This document shows positions 36,036 through 45,560 of a DNA stretch of 64,000 nucleotides, in pieces (within the stretch, counting starts at the first letter, position 1; each line of letters begins with the position of its first letter). Position numbers and translations under genes: made by a program. The DNA is from Mycolicibacter senuensis (GTDB lineage: Bacteria > Actinomycetota > Actinomycetes > Mycobacteriales > Mycobacteriaceae), in assembly GCF_002101885.1 (NCBI RefSeq), contig NZ_LQPS01000054.1, positions 1 through 64,000 of the forward strand, in the 5' to 3' direction. The notes under the pieces are model-generated. The model was given only the letters and a program-made list of their open reading frames with translations, made no database searches and was not told the origin of the DNA.

Positions 36036-36926
36036 ATGAGTGAACCGCGCTGGATCGACGTGACGGCGCCCGGGGTGTCGCTGCGGGCACTGAGTTGGGG
36101 TGAGCCGGGAAATCCGGTGGCATTGTGCCTGCACGGTTTCCCCGACACCGCCTACGGATGGCGCCGGGTGGCGCCCCGCCTGGTCGCGGCCGGATGGCAC
36201 GTGGTGGCGCCGTTCATGCGGGGCTATGCCCCGTCGTCCATTCCGGACGACGGCAGTTATCACATCGGGGCGCTGATGCATGACGCGCTGCGGGTCTACG
36301 AAACGGTCGGTTCGACCGGCCGTGATGTGGTGATCGGTCACGACTGGGGTGCGATGGCGGCCACCGGACTGGCGGCGTTGCCGGACAGCCCGTTCACCAA
36401 GGCGGTGATCATGTCGGTGCCTCCGGCGGCGGCGCTTCGCTCGGTCGGGGCGGCGGACGGCGTCGTCATGGCCGGTCTCCTGCCGGCGCAGCTGTTGCGC
36501 AGCTGGTACATCGGCTACTTCCAACTGCCGTGGCTGCCGGAGCGATCCTCCTCCTGGATACTGCCGCGGCTGTGGCGGCGATGGTCGCCGGGCTATGCCG
36601 CCGAGGAGGACCTGCGCCACGTCGACGCGGCCATCGGGACACCCGAAGGCTGGCGGGCGGCGCTCGGACCCTACCGGGCGTTGCGCAGCGTCCGGGTGCC
36701 CGATCGCTATGCCGAGCTGCACCGGCACTGGCTGGAGCTGCCGCGGTTGCCCAGCTTGTATCTGCACGGGCGCACCGACGGCTGCATGACACCGGCCTTC
36801 ACGCGGTGGGTGGATCAGGCGCTGCCGGCCGGCAGCGCGGTGGCCGTGGTCGAACACGCCGGGCACTTCCTGCAACTCGAGCGGCCCGACGAGGTGGCCG
36901 ACCGGGTGCTGCACTTCTTCACCTGA
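36036..36926 (+). CDS. ephC: Epoxide hydrolase (EphC-like)
   Basis: 296 aa, alpha/beta-hydrolase of the epoxide hydrolase group, like Rv1124. The oxyanion motif is LHGFPDTAYGWRR, the nucleophile aspartate is in GHDWGAMAA, and the late acid and base are in LHGRTDG and VEHAGHFLQLERP. Epoxide hydrolases convert epoxides to diols, for detoxification or lipid turnover. Its stop shares one base with the start of the next gene (TGATG), indicating coupling. Confidence 0.85.
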   Translation: MSEPRWIDVTAPGVSLRALSWGEPGNPVALCLHGFPDTAYGWRRVAPRLVAAGWHVVAPFMRGYAPSSIPDDGSYHIGALMHDALRVYETVGSTGRDVVIGHDWGAMAATGLAALPDSPFTKAVIMSVPPAAALRSVGAADGVVMAGLLPAQLLRSWYIGYFQLPWLPERSSSWILPRLWRRWSPGYAAEEDLRHVDAAIGTPEGWRAALGPYRALRSVRVPDRYAELHRHWLELPRLPSLYLHGRTDGCMTPAFTRWVDQALPAGSAVAVVEHAGHFLQLERPDEVADRVLHFFT

Positions 36927-38188
36927 TGAGCGGGGGCCCGCGCGGACACCGGATGGCCGCGGTCGACGCCCAGTTCTACTGGATGTCGGCGGCGATCCCC
37001 AGTGACCAGTTTCTGCTGTACGCCTTCGCCGGAGTCCCGGCCGACCTCGACGGAGCCGTCGCCCAGCTGGCCGGCCGTGCCCGGCAGAGCCCGCACCTGA
37101 CCCAGCGGGTCGAGGAGGCCGGTGCGCTGGGCTACCCGCGGTGGGTGCCGGCGTTCGATCACATCGGGGGTGTTCGGCACCGCGCCCCCGAGGACAGCTG
37201 GGCCGGCTGCCTGGACGCGGTGGTGGGCCTCACCGGCGACCAGCTCGACGTCCGCGCGGCGCCCTGGCGCCTGCATGTGTTCGCGCCGGTGCACGGTATC
37301 CCGGGCCACCGCGGCGCCGGCACGGTCGCGGTGCTGCAGGTGGCGCACGTACTCGCCGACGGCGCGCGGGCCTCGGCGTTGGCCGCGTGGCTGTTCGGGC
37401 GCGCCGCGCCGGTCGCGGCGGTCGACACACCGGGCTCCCGACTGCAGCCGGGTTCGCTGCCCTGGCGCGCCGTCGTCGCGGCACGCTCCCACCGCCGCCG
37501 GGACCACGACACCCGCGCCGGCCTGCTGCCGCCCCCCGTCGGAGACCGGCCCCCGCTGGTCACCAACAACCCGCCGGCCGGCCGTCGCGCGGTGCGCACG
37601 CTGGTGCGACGGCGAGCCGAACTGAACGGGCCGACCGTCACCGTGGCGGTGCTGTCGGCGGTGTCGGCGGCGCTGTCGGGGTATCTCGACGAGCCGTGCG
37701 ACTCGCTGGGCGCCGAGGTCCCGATGGCCAAGGCCGGTGTTCGCTTGGCGAACAACCACTTCGGAAACCTCAGGGTCGGGCTCTATCCGGGTCACGACCG
37801 GGCCGCCCGGATGGCGGCCATCGCCGCCGACATCACCAACGGTCGGCTTCGCAGCGGGCATCCCGCTTCGGTCGCCGCCGACCGGGCGTTCGCCGCGACG
37901 CCGGCGGCGCTGTTGCGCTGGGGCGTCGAGAAGTTCGACCCGCAGACCCGGCCGGTGCGGGTGTCCGGCAACACCGTGGTGTCCAGCGTGTATCGCGGAG
38001 CGCCCGACCTGCGTTTCGGGGAGGCACCGGTGTTGCTGACCGCGGGGTTTCCCGCGCTGTCCCCGGCGATGAGCCTCACCCACGGTGTTCACGGCATCGG
38101 TGAGACCGTGGTGATCAGCGTGCACGCCGCCGAGTCGGCGATCAACGAAATCGACGTATACCTACGATTACTGGATGCGTCGTTGTAG
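36926..38188 (+). CDS. Acyltransferase-like (WS/DGAT or condensation-fold) protein, Rv1125-like
   Basis: 420 aa from ATG 36926. The motif AHVLADGARAS is in the position of the HHxxxDG active site of wax ester synthase/diacylglycerol acyltransferases, but the first His is Ala. The C-terminal half (LGAEVPMAK, NHFGNLRVGLYP, RVSGNTVVSSVYRG, SLTHGVHGIGETVVISVHA) follows the second lobe of that superfamily. It corresponds to Rv1125. An acyltransfer role is plausible but unproven. Coupled to ephC. An open frame runs upstream inside ephC but is not coding. Confidence 0.7.
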   Translation: MSGGPRGHRMAAVDAQFYWMSAAIPSDQFLLYAFAGVPADLDGAVAQLAGRARQSPHLTQRVEEAGALGYPRWVPAFDHIGGVRHRAPEDSWAGCLDAVVGLTGDQLDVRAAPWRLHVFAPVHGIPGHRGAGTVAVLQVAHVLADGARASALAAWLFGRAAPVAAVDTPGSRLQPGSLPWRAVVAARSHRRRDHDTRAGLLPPPVGDRPPLVTNNPPAGRRAVRTLVRRRAELNGPTVTVAVLSAVSAALSGYLDEPCDSLGAEVPMAKAGVRLANNHFGNLRVGLYPGHDRAARMAAIAADITNGRLRSGHPASVAADRAFAATPAALLRWGVEKFDPQTRPVRVSGNTVVSSVYRGAPDLRFGEAPVLLTAGFPALSPAMSLTHGVHGIGETVVISVHAAESAINEIDVYLRLLDASL

Positions 38189-38198
38189 TTTGGGGCAC

Positions 38199-38711
38199 AT
38201 GGTCACTGCTGCAGATGTCGCGTTGCTGATCCTGCGCCTGGTGCTGGGCCTGACGCTGGCGGCGCACGGTTTCAACAAGTTCTTCGGCGGCGGACGTATC
38301 CCGGGAACCGCGGGATGGTTCGAGAGCATCGGGATGAAGTACGGCAAATTCCAGGCGGTGACCGCCGCCACCGCCGAGATCGCGGCCGGCCTGGGATTGG
38401 CTGCCGGCCTGCTCACCCCGGTCGCTGCCGCCGGCTTCGTGGCGCTGATGTCGGTCGCGGTATGGACCGTGCACCGCGCCAACGGGTTCTTCGTGCTCAA
38501 CGAGGGCTGGGAGTACAACCTGGTGTTGGCCACCGGCGCCGTCGTGGTGGCGATGCTCGGTCCCGGCCGGCTCAGCCTGGACCACCAGATCTTCTGCCGC
38601 TGTTGGCTCAACGGCTGGACGGGTCTGCTGATCGCGGTCGGCCTGGGGCTGGCCGGAGCGATCGGCCAGCTGCTGCTCTTCTACCGGTCGCCGACGGTCA
38701 CCGGCGAGTAG
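38199..38711 (+). CDS. DoxX family membrane protein
   Basis: 170 aa with four membrane helices: ALLILRLVLGLTLAAHGFNKFFGGG, VTAATAEIAAGLGLAAGLL, LVLATGAVVVAMLGPG and GLLIAVGLGLAGAIGQLLLF. The N-terminal LRLVLGLTLAAHGFNKF is the DoxX signature. In mycobacteria DoxX proteins take part in membrane-associated oxidoreductase complexes under oxidative stress. Starts at ATG 38199, 10 bp after the preceding gene; its 3' end overlaps the convergent prpR by 31 bp. Confidence 0.82.
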   Translation: MVTAADVALLILRLVLGLTLAAHGFNKFFGGGRIPGTAGWFESIGMKYGKFQAVTAATAEIAAGLGLAAGLLTPVAAAGFVALMSVAVWTVHRANGFFVLNEGWEYNLVLATGAVVVAMLGPGRLSLDHQIFCRCWLNGWTGLLIAVGLGLAGAIGQLLLFYRSPTVTGE

Positions 38712-40120
38712 GGCAGTCCGCTGCCGGCGTTCTCGTCGACCACCACCCGCCGGCCGAGGAACGGGAACGCGCGCTGCGGACAGGCCTCTCGGTCGCAGAT
38801 CTTGCATCCCGCGCCGATCGGCACCACCGTGGCCTGGTCGTCCAGGGCGACCCCGGTGGAATACACGAGTTTGTCGGCATGCGCCAGATCGCAGCCCAAC
38901 CCGACCGCGAACGTCTTGTGCTGCCCCAGATAGCCGCGTCCCTCGGGCGGTGTGGTGGTCGCGATCCAGAAGTATTTGCGCCCGTCGGGCATCTGCGCGA
39001 CCTGGGTGATGATCCGGCCGCGCTGGCTGAACGCATCGTGCACCACCCACAGCGGGCAGCTGCCGCCGACCCGGCTGAAATGAAAGGCGGTGGCCGACTG
39101 CCGCTTCGAGATGTTGCCGGCCTTGTCGGTGCGGACGAAGATGAACGGCACCCCGCGCCGGCCGGGTCGCTGCAACGTCGAGAGCCGGTGGCACACCGTC
39201 TCGAATCCGACCTCGAAGCGGCGCCCCAGCAGGTCGATGTCATAGCGCAACTCGGTTGCCGACCGGTGAAACTGCCGGTACGGCAGCAGAAAAGCGCCGG
39301 CGAAGTAGTTGGCCAACCCGATCTTGGCCACCCCGCGGGATTCCGGGCTCAGCGACTGGTCTTGGGCCACGATGTCGGACATCAGCTCCTGCTGCGTCAG
39401 CAGTGCGAGCTGGGTGGCGATCTGGAAGGCGCGCTGGCCCGCCAGCAGCCAATGCGCGATGCGCAGTACCCGGGTGACCGGGTCGAAGACGCGTTTGGTT
39501 CCCGCCGGCAGGTCGTCGGCGATGGCGACCGTGATGCCGAAGTGTTCGGCGAGCAGCGTCGACAGCTGAATATCCAAGCCGCCGAAACGCATTCCGGTCT
39601 CTTTGAACAGCTTCTCGGCCACATCGTCGAGCTCGGCGATGTAGTTGCTGCGGTCGTAGAAGAAGTCCCGGACCTCCTCGAACGGCATCGGGTGGGCCAC
39701 GGCCTGGGCCACCTCGCCCGACATTCGTGACCGGTAGGATTCCAATTCCTCGGTGGCGCTACGTAGTTGACGGTGCATGGTCAGCAGGCTGGTGCCGATA
39801 TCCGGCATGCGCGCGACCAGTTCCTCGATCTGGCCGTCGCTGGCGGCGTGTTCGCCGGCGGTGGCGGTGAACATGTCCCGCAGGTCGGCGACCAGCCGGG
39901 CATCGGAGTCCCCGGAGAAATACTGGGCGGGCAGGCTGAACCGGTCGGTGAGCGCCAGCAGCACCGGAACGGTGATCGGCCGCTGGTCGTTCTCGAGCTG
40001 GTTGACGTAGCTGGTCGACAGGTTCAGTGCACGCGCCAGCGCAACCTGGGTCAGGCCGCGCTCCTCCCGCAGGCGTCGCAGCCGAGCCCCGGCGAACGTC
40101 CGGGTGGTCGAGGGTGCCAT
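38681..40120 (-). CDS. prpR: Propionate-responsive regulator PrpR (RamB family)
   Basis: 479 aa from ATG 40120. Domains: XRE HTH (LREERGLTQVALARALNLSTSYVNQLENDQRP), a helical part with DYFYDRS-like RDFFYDRSNYIAEL, a central domain related to IrrE, and a C-terminal region with cysteines in LGCDLAHAD and GAGCKICDREACPQRAF. In M. tuberculosis PrpR binds short-chain acyl-CoA and a 4Fe-4S cluster, and activates prpDC for propionyl-CoA use. It is divergent from prpD with two probable binding sites between them. It corresponds to Rv1129c. Confidence 0.93.
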   Translation of the reverse strand: MAPSTTRTFAGARLRRLREERGLTQVALARALNLSTSYVNQLENDQRPITVPVLLALTDRFSLPAQYFSGDSDARLVADLRDMFTATAGEHAASDGQIEELVARMPDIGTSLLTMHRQLRSATEELESYRSRMSGEVAQAVAHPMPFEEVRDFFYDRSNYIAELDDVAEKLFKETGMRFGGLDIQLSTLLAEHFGITVAIADDLPAGTKRVFDPVTRVLRIAHWLLAGQRAFQIATQLALLTQQELMSDIVAQDQSLSPESRGVAKIGLANYFAGAFLLPYRQFHRSATELRYDIDLLGRRFEVGFETVCHRLSTLQRPGRRGVPFIFVRTDKAGNISKRQSATAFHFSRVGGSCPLWVVHDAFSQRGRIITQVAQMPDGRKYFWIATTTPPEGRGYLGQHKTFAVGLGCDLAHADKLVYSTGVALDDQATVVPIGAGCKICDREACPQRAFPFLGRRVVVDENAGSGLPYSPVTVGDR

Positions 40121-40145
40121 GTGCCGCAGCTTAGCCCGTCGGGTA

Positions 40146-40162
40146 TTCGCAAGGTTTGCAAA
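40146..40162. promoter_or_regulatory. PrpR binding sites between prpR and prpD
   Basis: A perfect TTTGCAAA (40155-40162) is preceded by a related TTCGCAAG (40146-40153) one base away. TTTGCAAA is the reported PrpR/RamB recognition palindrome in mycobacteria and corynebacteria. The pair lies 26 bp upstream of the prpR start and 78 bp before prpD. Confidence 0.65.
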
Positions 40163-40226
40163 AAACGTGGCGAAGGGATGCATTAGTACGCATTTACGGT
40201 GCCTTTCGGCAGATAGACACTGTGCG

Positions 40227-40232
40227 TAGGGT
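40227..40232 (+). promoter_or_regulatory. Candidate -10 of prpD, leaderless
   Basis: TAGGGT ends 7 nt before the prpD ATG at 40240. The PrpR sites lie about 65-80 bp upstream, suitable for activation. Confidence 0.4.
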
Positions 40233-40239
40233 GTGGATT

Positions 40240-41745
40240 ATGCAGCTTCACGACGTCAAATCCCGCCGCAGCGCCGAAGACTTCCCCCGCTCCGAGCACC
40301 TCGCCACCAAGATCGCGCAGGTGGCCGCCGACCCGGTGGCCGTCCCCGACGACACCGCGGCGATGGTGATCAACCGGATCATCGACAACGCCGCCGTCAG
40401 TGCGGCCTCGGTGCTGCGCCGGCCGGTGACGGTCGCCCGCCGGCAAGCGCAGGCGCACCCCTCGACCCCGGGCGCCTCGGTATTCGGTGTCGAAGGCAGC
40501 TACTCGGCCGAATGGGCAGCCTGGGCCAACGGCACCGCCGTGCGCGAACTCGACTTCCACGACACGTTCCTGGCGGCCGACTACTCCCACCCCGGCGACA
40601 ACATCCCGCCGCTGGTGGCGGTCGCCCAACAACTCGGGATCTGCGGGGCCGACCTGATCCGCGGTCTGGCCACCGCCTATGAGATCCAGGTCGACTTGGT
40701 CAAGGGGATCTGTCTGCACGAGCACAAGATCGACCACGTCGCGCACCTCGGCCCGTCGGTGGCCGCCGGAATCGGCACCATGCTGAAGCTGGACTCCGAG
40801 GTGATCTACCAGGCGATCGGTCAGGCGCTGCACCTGACGACCGCGACCCGGCAGTCCCGCAAGGGCTCGATCTCCAGCTGGAAGGCCTATGCACCGGCTT
40901 GGGCCGGCAAGGTCGGCATCGAGGCCGTCGACCGGGCGATGCGCGGTGAAGGGGCTCCGGCCCCGATCTGGGAGGGCGAGGACGGGGTCATTGCCTGGCT
41001 GCTGTCCGGACCCGATCACACCTACCGGGTTCCGCTGCCCGGCCCCGGTGAGGCCAAGCGCGCCATCCTGGACACCTACACCAAGGAATACTCCGCGGAA
41101 TACCAGAGCCAGGCGCTGATCGACCTGGCCAAGCGACTGCGGGAACGGATCGGCGACCTGAGCCAGGTAGCCACCATCAAGTTGCACACCAGCCACCACA
41201 CCCACTACGTGATCGGCACCGGCTCCGGCGACCCGCAGAAGTTCGACCCCGACGCCTCGCGGGAGACCCTGGACCACTCGCTGATGTACATCTTCGCCGT
41301 CGCGCTGCAGGACGGCAGCTGGCATCACGAACGTTCCTACGCTCCGGAACGCGCCCACCGGCCCGACACCGTCGCGTTGTGGCACAAGATCTCCACCGTC
41401 GAAGACCCGGAGTGGACCCGCCGCTACCACTCGATGGACCCGAATGAGAAGGCCTTCGGGGCGCGCGCCGAGATCACCATGGCCAGTGGGGAAGTCATCA
41501 CAGACGAGCTCGCGGTCGCCGACGCACACCCGCTGGGCGCCCGGCCGTTCGAGCGCAAGCAGTACGTCGGCAAGTTCACCGAGCTCGCCGAGGGCGTGGT
41601 GACCACCGCCGAACAGGAGCGGTTTCTTGCCGCAGCCGAGGGCCTCGCCGGTCTGAGCGGCAGTCAGCTCCGTGAACTCAACATCGTCGTCGAGCCCGCG
41701 GTGTTGAACCGGGCGCCGTCGACCCCTGCGGGGATCTTCCGGTGA
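40240..41745 (+). CDS. prpD: 2-Methylcitrate dehydratase
   Basis: 501 aa of the MmgE/PrpD family, dehydrating 2-methylcitrate to methyl-aconitate in the methylcitrate cycle that detoxifies propionyl-CoA. Conserved segments include [39 protein letters not shown] and [12 protein letters not shown]. The start [22 protein letters not shown] matches mycobacterial PrpD; upstream codons are in the promoter. It overlaps prpB in GTGA. It corresponds to Rv1130. Confidence 0.95.
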   Translation: MQLHDVKSRRSAEDFPRSEHLATKIAQVAADPVAVPDDTAAMVINRIIDNAAVSAASVLRRPVTVARRQAQAHPSTPGASVFGVEGSYSAEWAAWANGTAVRELDFHDTFLAADYSHPGDNIPPLVAVAQQLGICGADLIRGLATAYEIQVDLVKGICLHEHKIDHVAHLGPSVAAGIGTMLKLDSEVIYQAIGQALHLTTATRQSRKGSISSWKAYAPAWAGKVGIEAVDRAMRGEGAPAPIWEGEDGVIAWLLSGPDHTYRVPLPGPGEAKRAILDTYTKEYSAEYQSQALIDLAKRLRERIGDLSQVATIKLHTSHHTHYVIGTGSGDPQKFDPDASRETLDHSLMYIFAVALQDGSWHHERSYAPERAHRPDTVALWHKISTVEDPEWTRRYHSMDPNEKAFGARAEITMASGEVITDELAVADAHPLGARPFERKQYVGKFTELAEGVVTTAEQERFLAAAEGLAGLSGSQLRELNIVVEPAVLNRAPSTPAGIFR

Positions 41746-42659
41746 GTGGGCTGCTCGGGTCAACCGCGACCGCCTCGGACAAACGCGCGGCATTCCGGTT
41801 CGGTCTGCAATCGGGTCAGCTGCAACGAATCCCGGGTGCCTTCTCACCTCTGGTCGCCAAGCTGGTCGCCGAGATCGGGTTCGACGGCGTCTACGTCTCC
41901 GGGGCGGTGCTCTCGGCCGACCTGGGGCTGCCCGACATCGGGCTGACCACGTTGACCGAGGTGGCCGGGCGCGGTGCGCAGATCGCTGCCGCCACCGACT
42001 TGCCGACCTTCATCGACGCCGACACCGGCTTCGGCGAGCCGCTGAATGTTGCGCGTGCGGCGTCGATATTCGAAGACGCCGGGTTGGCCGGTTGTCATCT
42101 CGAGGACCAGGTCAACCCCAAGCGCTGCGGGCACCTCGACGGTAAAGCGGTGGTGCCGACCGCCGACATGGTCAAGCGGCTGCGCGCCGCGATCGCCGCC
42201 CGCCGGGACCCGAACTTCATCATCTGCGCCCGCACCGATGCCGCCGGGATCGAGGGGCTTTCCGCCGCGATCGACCGGGCAAAGGCCTACGCCGACGCCG
42301 GCGCGGACATGATCTTCACCGAAGCCCTGACCGGGCCGGCCGACTTCGAACGGTTCCGGGCCGCAGTCGATGTCCCGCTGCTGGCCAACATGACCGAGTT
42401 CGGCAAATCGGAGCTGCTGACCGCTGCTCAACTGACCGACCTCGGCTACAACGCCGTCATCTACCCGGTGACCACGCTGCGGCTGGCGATGTTCGCCGTC
42501 GAAGTGGGCCTGCGGGAGATCGACACGGCAGGAACACAATCCGGGCTGCTGGGCCAGATGCAGCACCGCAGCAGGCTCTATGAGCTGCTGCGCTACGCCG
42601 AGTACAACCAGTTCGATGACGACATCTTCAACTTCACGTTAGAGGGAGGCCACCGGTGA
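41742..42659 (+). CDS. prpB: Methylisocitrate lyase
   Basis: 305 aa, ICL/PEP-mutase superfamily, splitting 2-methylisocitrate to pyruvate and succinate. The catalytic KRCGH is in [14 protein letters not shown] near residue 125, with DADTGFGEP binding the metal and ARTDA downstream. H37Rv has no prpB here and relies on isocitrate lyase, so its presence marks the environmental-mycobacterium arrangement. Starts at GTG 41742, coupled to both prpD and prpC by 4-bp overlaps. Confidence 0.95.
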   Translation: MSGLLGSTATASDKRAAFRFGLQSGQLQRIPGAFSPLVAKLVAEIGFDGVYVSGAVLSADLGLPDIGLTTLTEVAGRGAQIAAATDLPTFIDADTGFGEPLNVARAASIFEDAGLAGCHLEDQVNPKRCGHLDGKAVVPTADMVKRLRAAIAARRDPNFIICARTDAAGIEGLSAAIDRAKAYADAGADMIFTEALTGPADFERFRAAVDVPLLANMTEFGKSELLTAAQLTDLGYNAVIYPVTTLRLAMFAVEVGLREIDTAGTQSGLLGQMQHRSRLYELLRYAEYNQFDDDIFNFTLEGGHR

Positions 42660-43774
42660 CCACTGCCGAGATTCGCAAAGGACTCGCCGGGGTGGTCGTC
42701 GACACCACCGCCATCTCCAAGGTGGTGCCGGAGACCAACTCGCTGACCTACCGGGGCTACCCCGTGCAGGATCTGGCCGCGCGTGTGACCTTTGAGCAGG
42801 TCGCCTACCTGTTGTGGCACGGTGAACTGCCCACCGACGCCGAACTGGCGTTGTTCTGCCAGCGTGAGCGGGCGGCCCGGCGGGTGGATCAGTCGCTGCT
42901 GTCACTGATGGCCAAGCTGCCCGACAACTGCCACCCGATGGATGTGGTGCGCACCGTGATCAGCTACCTGGGCGCCGAGGATCCGGAAGAGGACGACAGC
43001 GCGGAGGCGGCGAATTTCGCCAAGGCGCTGCGGATGTTCGCGGTGCTGCCGACCGTCGTCGCGGTGGACATGCGCCGCCGGCGCGGCCTGGCGCCGATCG
43101 CGCCGCACAGCCATCTCGGCTACGCCGAGAACTTCCTGCGGATGTGCTTCGGCGAGGTGCCCGACCCGGTGATCGTCGCGGCGTTCGAGCAGTCGATGAT
43201 CCTCTACGCCGAGCACGGCTTCAACGCTTCGACGTTCGCTGCCCGGGTGGTCACCTCCACGCAGTCCGACATCTACAGCGCCGTGACCGCGGCGATCGGC
43301 GCCCTCAAGGGCTCGCTGCACGGCGGAGCCAACGAGGCGGTCATGCACGACATGATCGCGATCGCCGAACCGGCCCGGGCCGCGGAGTGGCTGCACGCCA
43401 AGCTGTCCCGCAAGGAGAAGGTGATGGGTTTCGGTCACCGGGTGTACAAGAACGGTGACTCGCGGGTACCGATGATGAAGCAGGCGCTGGCCCGGGTCGC
43501 CGCGGCGCGTGCCGGCGGGCGCTGGCTGCAGATCTACCAGGTGCTGGAGACCGAGATGTTCGCCGCGACCGGCCTCAAACCCAATCTGGATTTCCCCACC
43601 GGCCCCGCCTACCACCTGATGGGGTTCGACATCGCGATGTTCACCCCGCTGTTCGTTATGAGCCGGGTGGTCGGGTGGACCGCGCACGTTATCGAACAGA
43701 CCGCCGCCAACGCGCTGATCCGACCACTGAGTGCCTATTCCGGCCGATCGCAGCGCGCGCTCGACGTCGGCTGA
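42656..43774 (+). CDS. prpC: 2-Methylcitrate synthase / citrate synthase
   Basis: 372 aa, citrate synthase fold. Active-site motifs are GSLHGGANEAVM, MGFGHRVYKNGDSRVP and the late RPLSAYSGR. It condenses propionyl-CoA with oxaloacetate, the entry of the methylcitrate cycle, and can also use acetyl-CoA. Starts at GTG 42656 in GTGA overlap with prpB. It corresponds to Rv1131. Confidence 0.95.
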   Translation: MTTAEIRKGLAGVVVDTTAISKVVPETNSLTYRGYPVQDLAARVTFEQVAYLLWHGELPTDAELALFCQRERAARRVDQSLLSLMAKLPDNCHPMDVVRTVISYLGAEDPEEDDSAEAANFAKALRMFAVLPTVVAVDMRRRRGLAPIAPHSHLGYAENFLRMCFGEVPDPVIVAAFEQSMILYAEHGFNASTFAARVVTSTQSDIYSAVTAAIGALKGSLHGGANEAVMHDMIAIAEPARAAEWLHAKLSRKEKVMGFGHRVYKNGDSRVPMMKQALARVAAARAGGRWLQIYQVLETEMFAATGLKPNLDFPTGPAYHLMGFDIAMFTPLFVMSRVVGWTAHVIEQTAANALIRPLSAYSGRSQRALDVG

Positions 43775-43795
43775 GCCCGTTCACGCCACGATGAT

Positions 43796-43814
43796 CTAGA
43801 ACGCGTTCTAGTCT
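43796..43814. promoter_or_regulatory. Perfect palindrome (KstR-type) on the DUF3556 promoter
   Basis: CTAGAACGCGTTCTAG (43796-43811) is a perfect 16-bp palindrome. Its core TAGAACGCGTTCTA fits the KstR consensus TNNAACNNGTTNNA at every defined base. It overlaps the -10 TAGTCT (43809-43814), which ends 7 nt before the ATG at 43822, so a bound protein should repress. Confidence 0.6.
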
Positions 43815-43821
43815 GTCGGTC

Positions 43822-45555
43822 ATGGGATTCCTCAAGCCCGAACTGCCCGTCGTCGACTTCGCCGAATGGAGCAAGGGCAGTCGTAGCGAGAAGATCCGCC
43901 CGATGGCCCGGCATTGGGCCGAGGTGGGCTTCGGCACGCCGGTGGTGCTGCACCTGTTCTATGTCGTCAAGATCGCGCTCTACGTCCTGGGCGCCTGGCT
44001 GGTCGCGCTCAGCACCACCGGCATCGATGGGTTCACCGAGGTGCGGCAGTGGTGGAGCGAACCGATCGTCTTCGAGAAGCTCGTGCTCTACACGATGCTG
44101 TTCGAGGTGATCGGCCTGGGCTGCGGGTTCGGACCGCTGAACAACCGGTTCTTCCCGCCGCTGGGCTCGATCCTGTACTGGCTGCGGCCGAACACCATTC
44201 GGCTGCCGCCCTGGCCGCGCCGGATACCGCTGACCGCCGGCACCAACCGCACGCCGGTCGACGCCGCGCTGTATGCGGCCCTGCTGGCGATGCTGGTCGG
44301 CGCGCTGTTCTCCGACGGCACCGGCCCGATCCCCGCACTGAACACCGACGTCGGGGTGTTGCCGCACTGGCAGATCCTGACGATCCTGACGATCCTTGCG
44401 GTCACCGGACTCCGCGACAAGGTGATCTTCCTGGCCGCCCGCGGTGAGGTGTACGCACCGCTGGCGGCGGCCTTCCTGTTCACCGGGGTCGACATGATCA
44501 TCGCGGCCAAGGCGATTTTCATGGTGATCTGGGTGGGTGCCGCGACGTCGAAACTCAACCGGCACTTCCCGTACGTCATCTCCACGATGATGAGCAACAA
44601 CCCGTTGGTCAGGCCGAAAGCGCTCAAACGCCGCTTCTTCCGCGACTTCCCCGAAGACCTGCGCCCCGGCGTGGCGTCGAAGGCGCTGGCGCACCTGAGC
44701 ACCGCGATCGAGATGGGCGTGCCGCTGGTGCTGTTCTTCTCCCACGGTGGCTGGCCGACCGCGATCGCGGCCTTCGTCATGGTCTGCTTCCACCTGGGCA
44801 TCCTGGCGGCTATCCCGATGGGCGTGCCGCTGGAGTGGAACGTGTTCATGATCTTCGGGGTGCTGTCGCTGTTCGTCGCACACGCCGATCTCGGGTTGCG
44901 CGACGTCAACAACGCCTGGGCGGTGGCGCTGCTGTTCGCGATCAGCGCGGGCACCGTGGTGCTGGGAAACCTGTTCCCGCGCAAGGTGTCATTCCTGCCC
45001 GGGATGCGGTACTACGCCGGCAACTGGGACACCACGCTGTGGTGTTTGAAACCGTCCGCCGAGGAGAAGATCGCCCGCGGAATCGTCGCCATCGCCAGCA
45101 TGCCCGCCGCCCAGCTGGAACGCTTCTACGGCAGTCCGGAGGCCGCGCAGATCCCCATCTACATGGGATATGCGTTCCGCGGCTTCAACACCCACGGCCG
45201 AGCATTGTTCAGCCTGGCGCACCGGGCGATGGCCGACGGCAGCGAGGACGATTACTCCCTCACCGACGGCGAGCGGATCTGCTCGACGGCGGTCGGCTGG
45301 AACTTCGGTGACGGCCACATGACCAACGAGCAGCTGATCGAGGCGCTGCAGCAGCGCTGTGGCTTCGAACCGGGGGAGGTGCGGGTGGTGATCCTCGACG
45401 CTCAGCCGATCCACCGCCAGACCCAGGCCTACCGGCTGGTGGATGCCACCACCGGGGTGTTCGAGCGCGGCCACGTCAAGGTGGCCGACATGGTGGCGCG
45501 CCAGCCCTGGGAAGACGACCTGCCGGCATATGTCGACGAGAACGGAGCTCGCTGA
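43822..45555 (+). CDS. DUF3556 multi-pass membrane protein (Rv1132-like)
   Basis: 577 aa with about eight membrane helices between residues 35 and 395 and a soluble C-terminal part (YAGNWDTTLWCLKPSAEEKI, MADGSEDDYSLTDGERICSTAVGWNFGDGHM). The N-terminus GFLKPELPVVDFAEWSKGSR and the whole length match Rv1132 of the DUF3556 family, which is nearly confined to mycobacteria and relatives. Function unknown. A KstR-type operator on its promoter suggests a link to sterol metabolism, and its place behind prpDBC fits propionate from sterol chains. Leaderless layout. Confidence 0.82.
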   Translation: MGFLKPELPVVDFAEWSKGSRSEKIRPMARHWAEVGFGTPVVLHLFYVVKIALYVLGAWLVALSTTGIDGFTEVRQWWSEPIVFEKLVLYTMLFEVIGLGCGFGPLNNRFFPPLGSILYWLRPNTIRLPPWPRRIPLTAGTNRTPVDAALYAALLAMLVGALFSDGTGPIPALNTDVGVLPHWQILTILTILAVTGLRDKVIFLAARGEVYAPLAAAFLFTGVDMIIAAKAIFMVIWVGAATSKLNRHFPYVISTMMSNNPLVRPKALKRRFFRDFPEDLRPGVASKALAHLSTAIEMGVPLVLFFSHGGWPTAIAAFVMVCFHLGILAAIPMGVPLEWNVFMIFGVLSLFVAHADLGLRDVNNAWAVALLFAISAGTVVLGNLFPRKVSFLPGMRYYAGNWDTTLWCLKPSAEEKIARGIVAIASMPAAQLERFYGSPEAAQIPIYMGYAFRGFNTHGRALFSLAHRAMADGSEDDYSLTDGERICSTAVGWNFGDGHMTNEQLIEALQQRCGFEPGEVRVVILDAQPIHRQTQAYRLVDATTGVFERGHVKVADMVARQPWEDDLPAYVDENGAR

Positions 45556-45560
45556 CCCGC

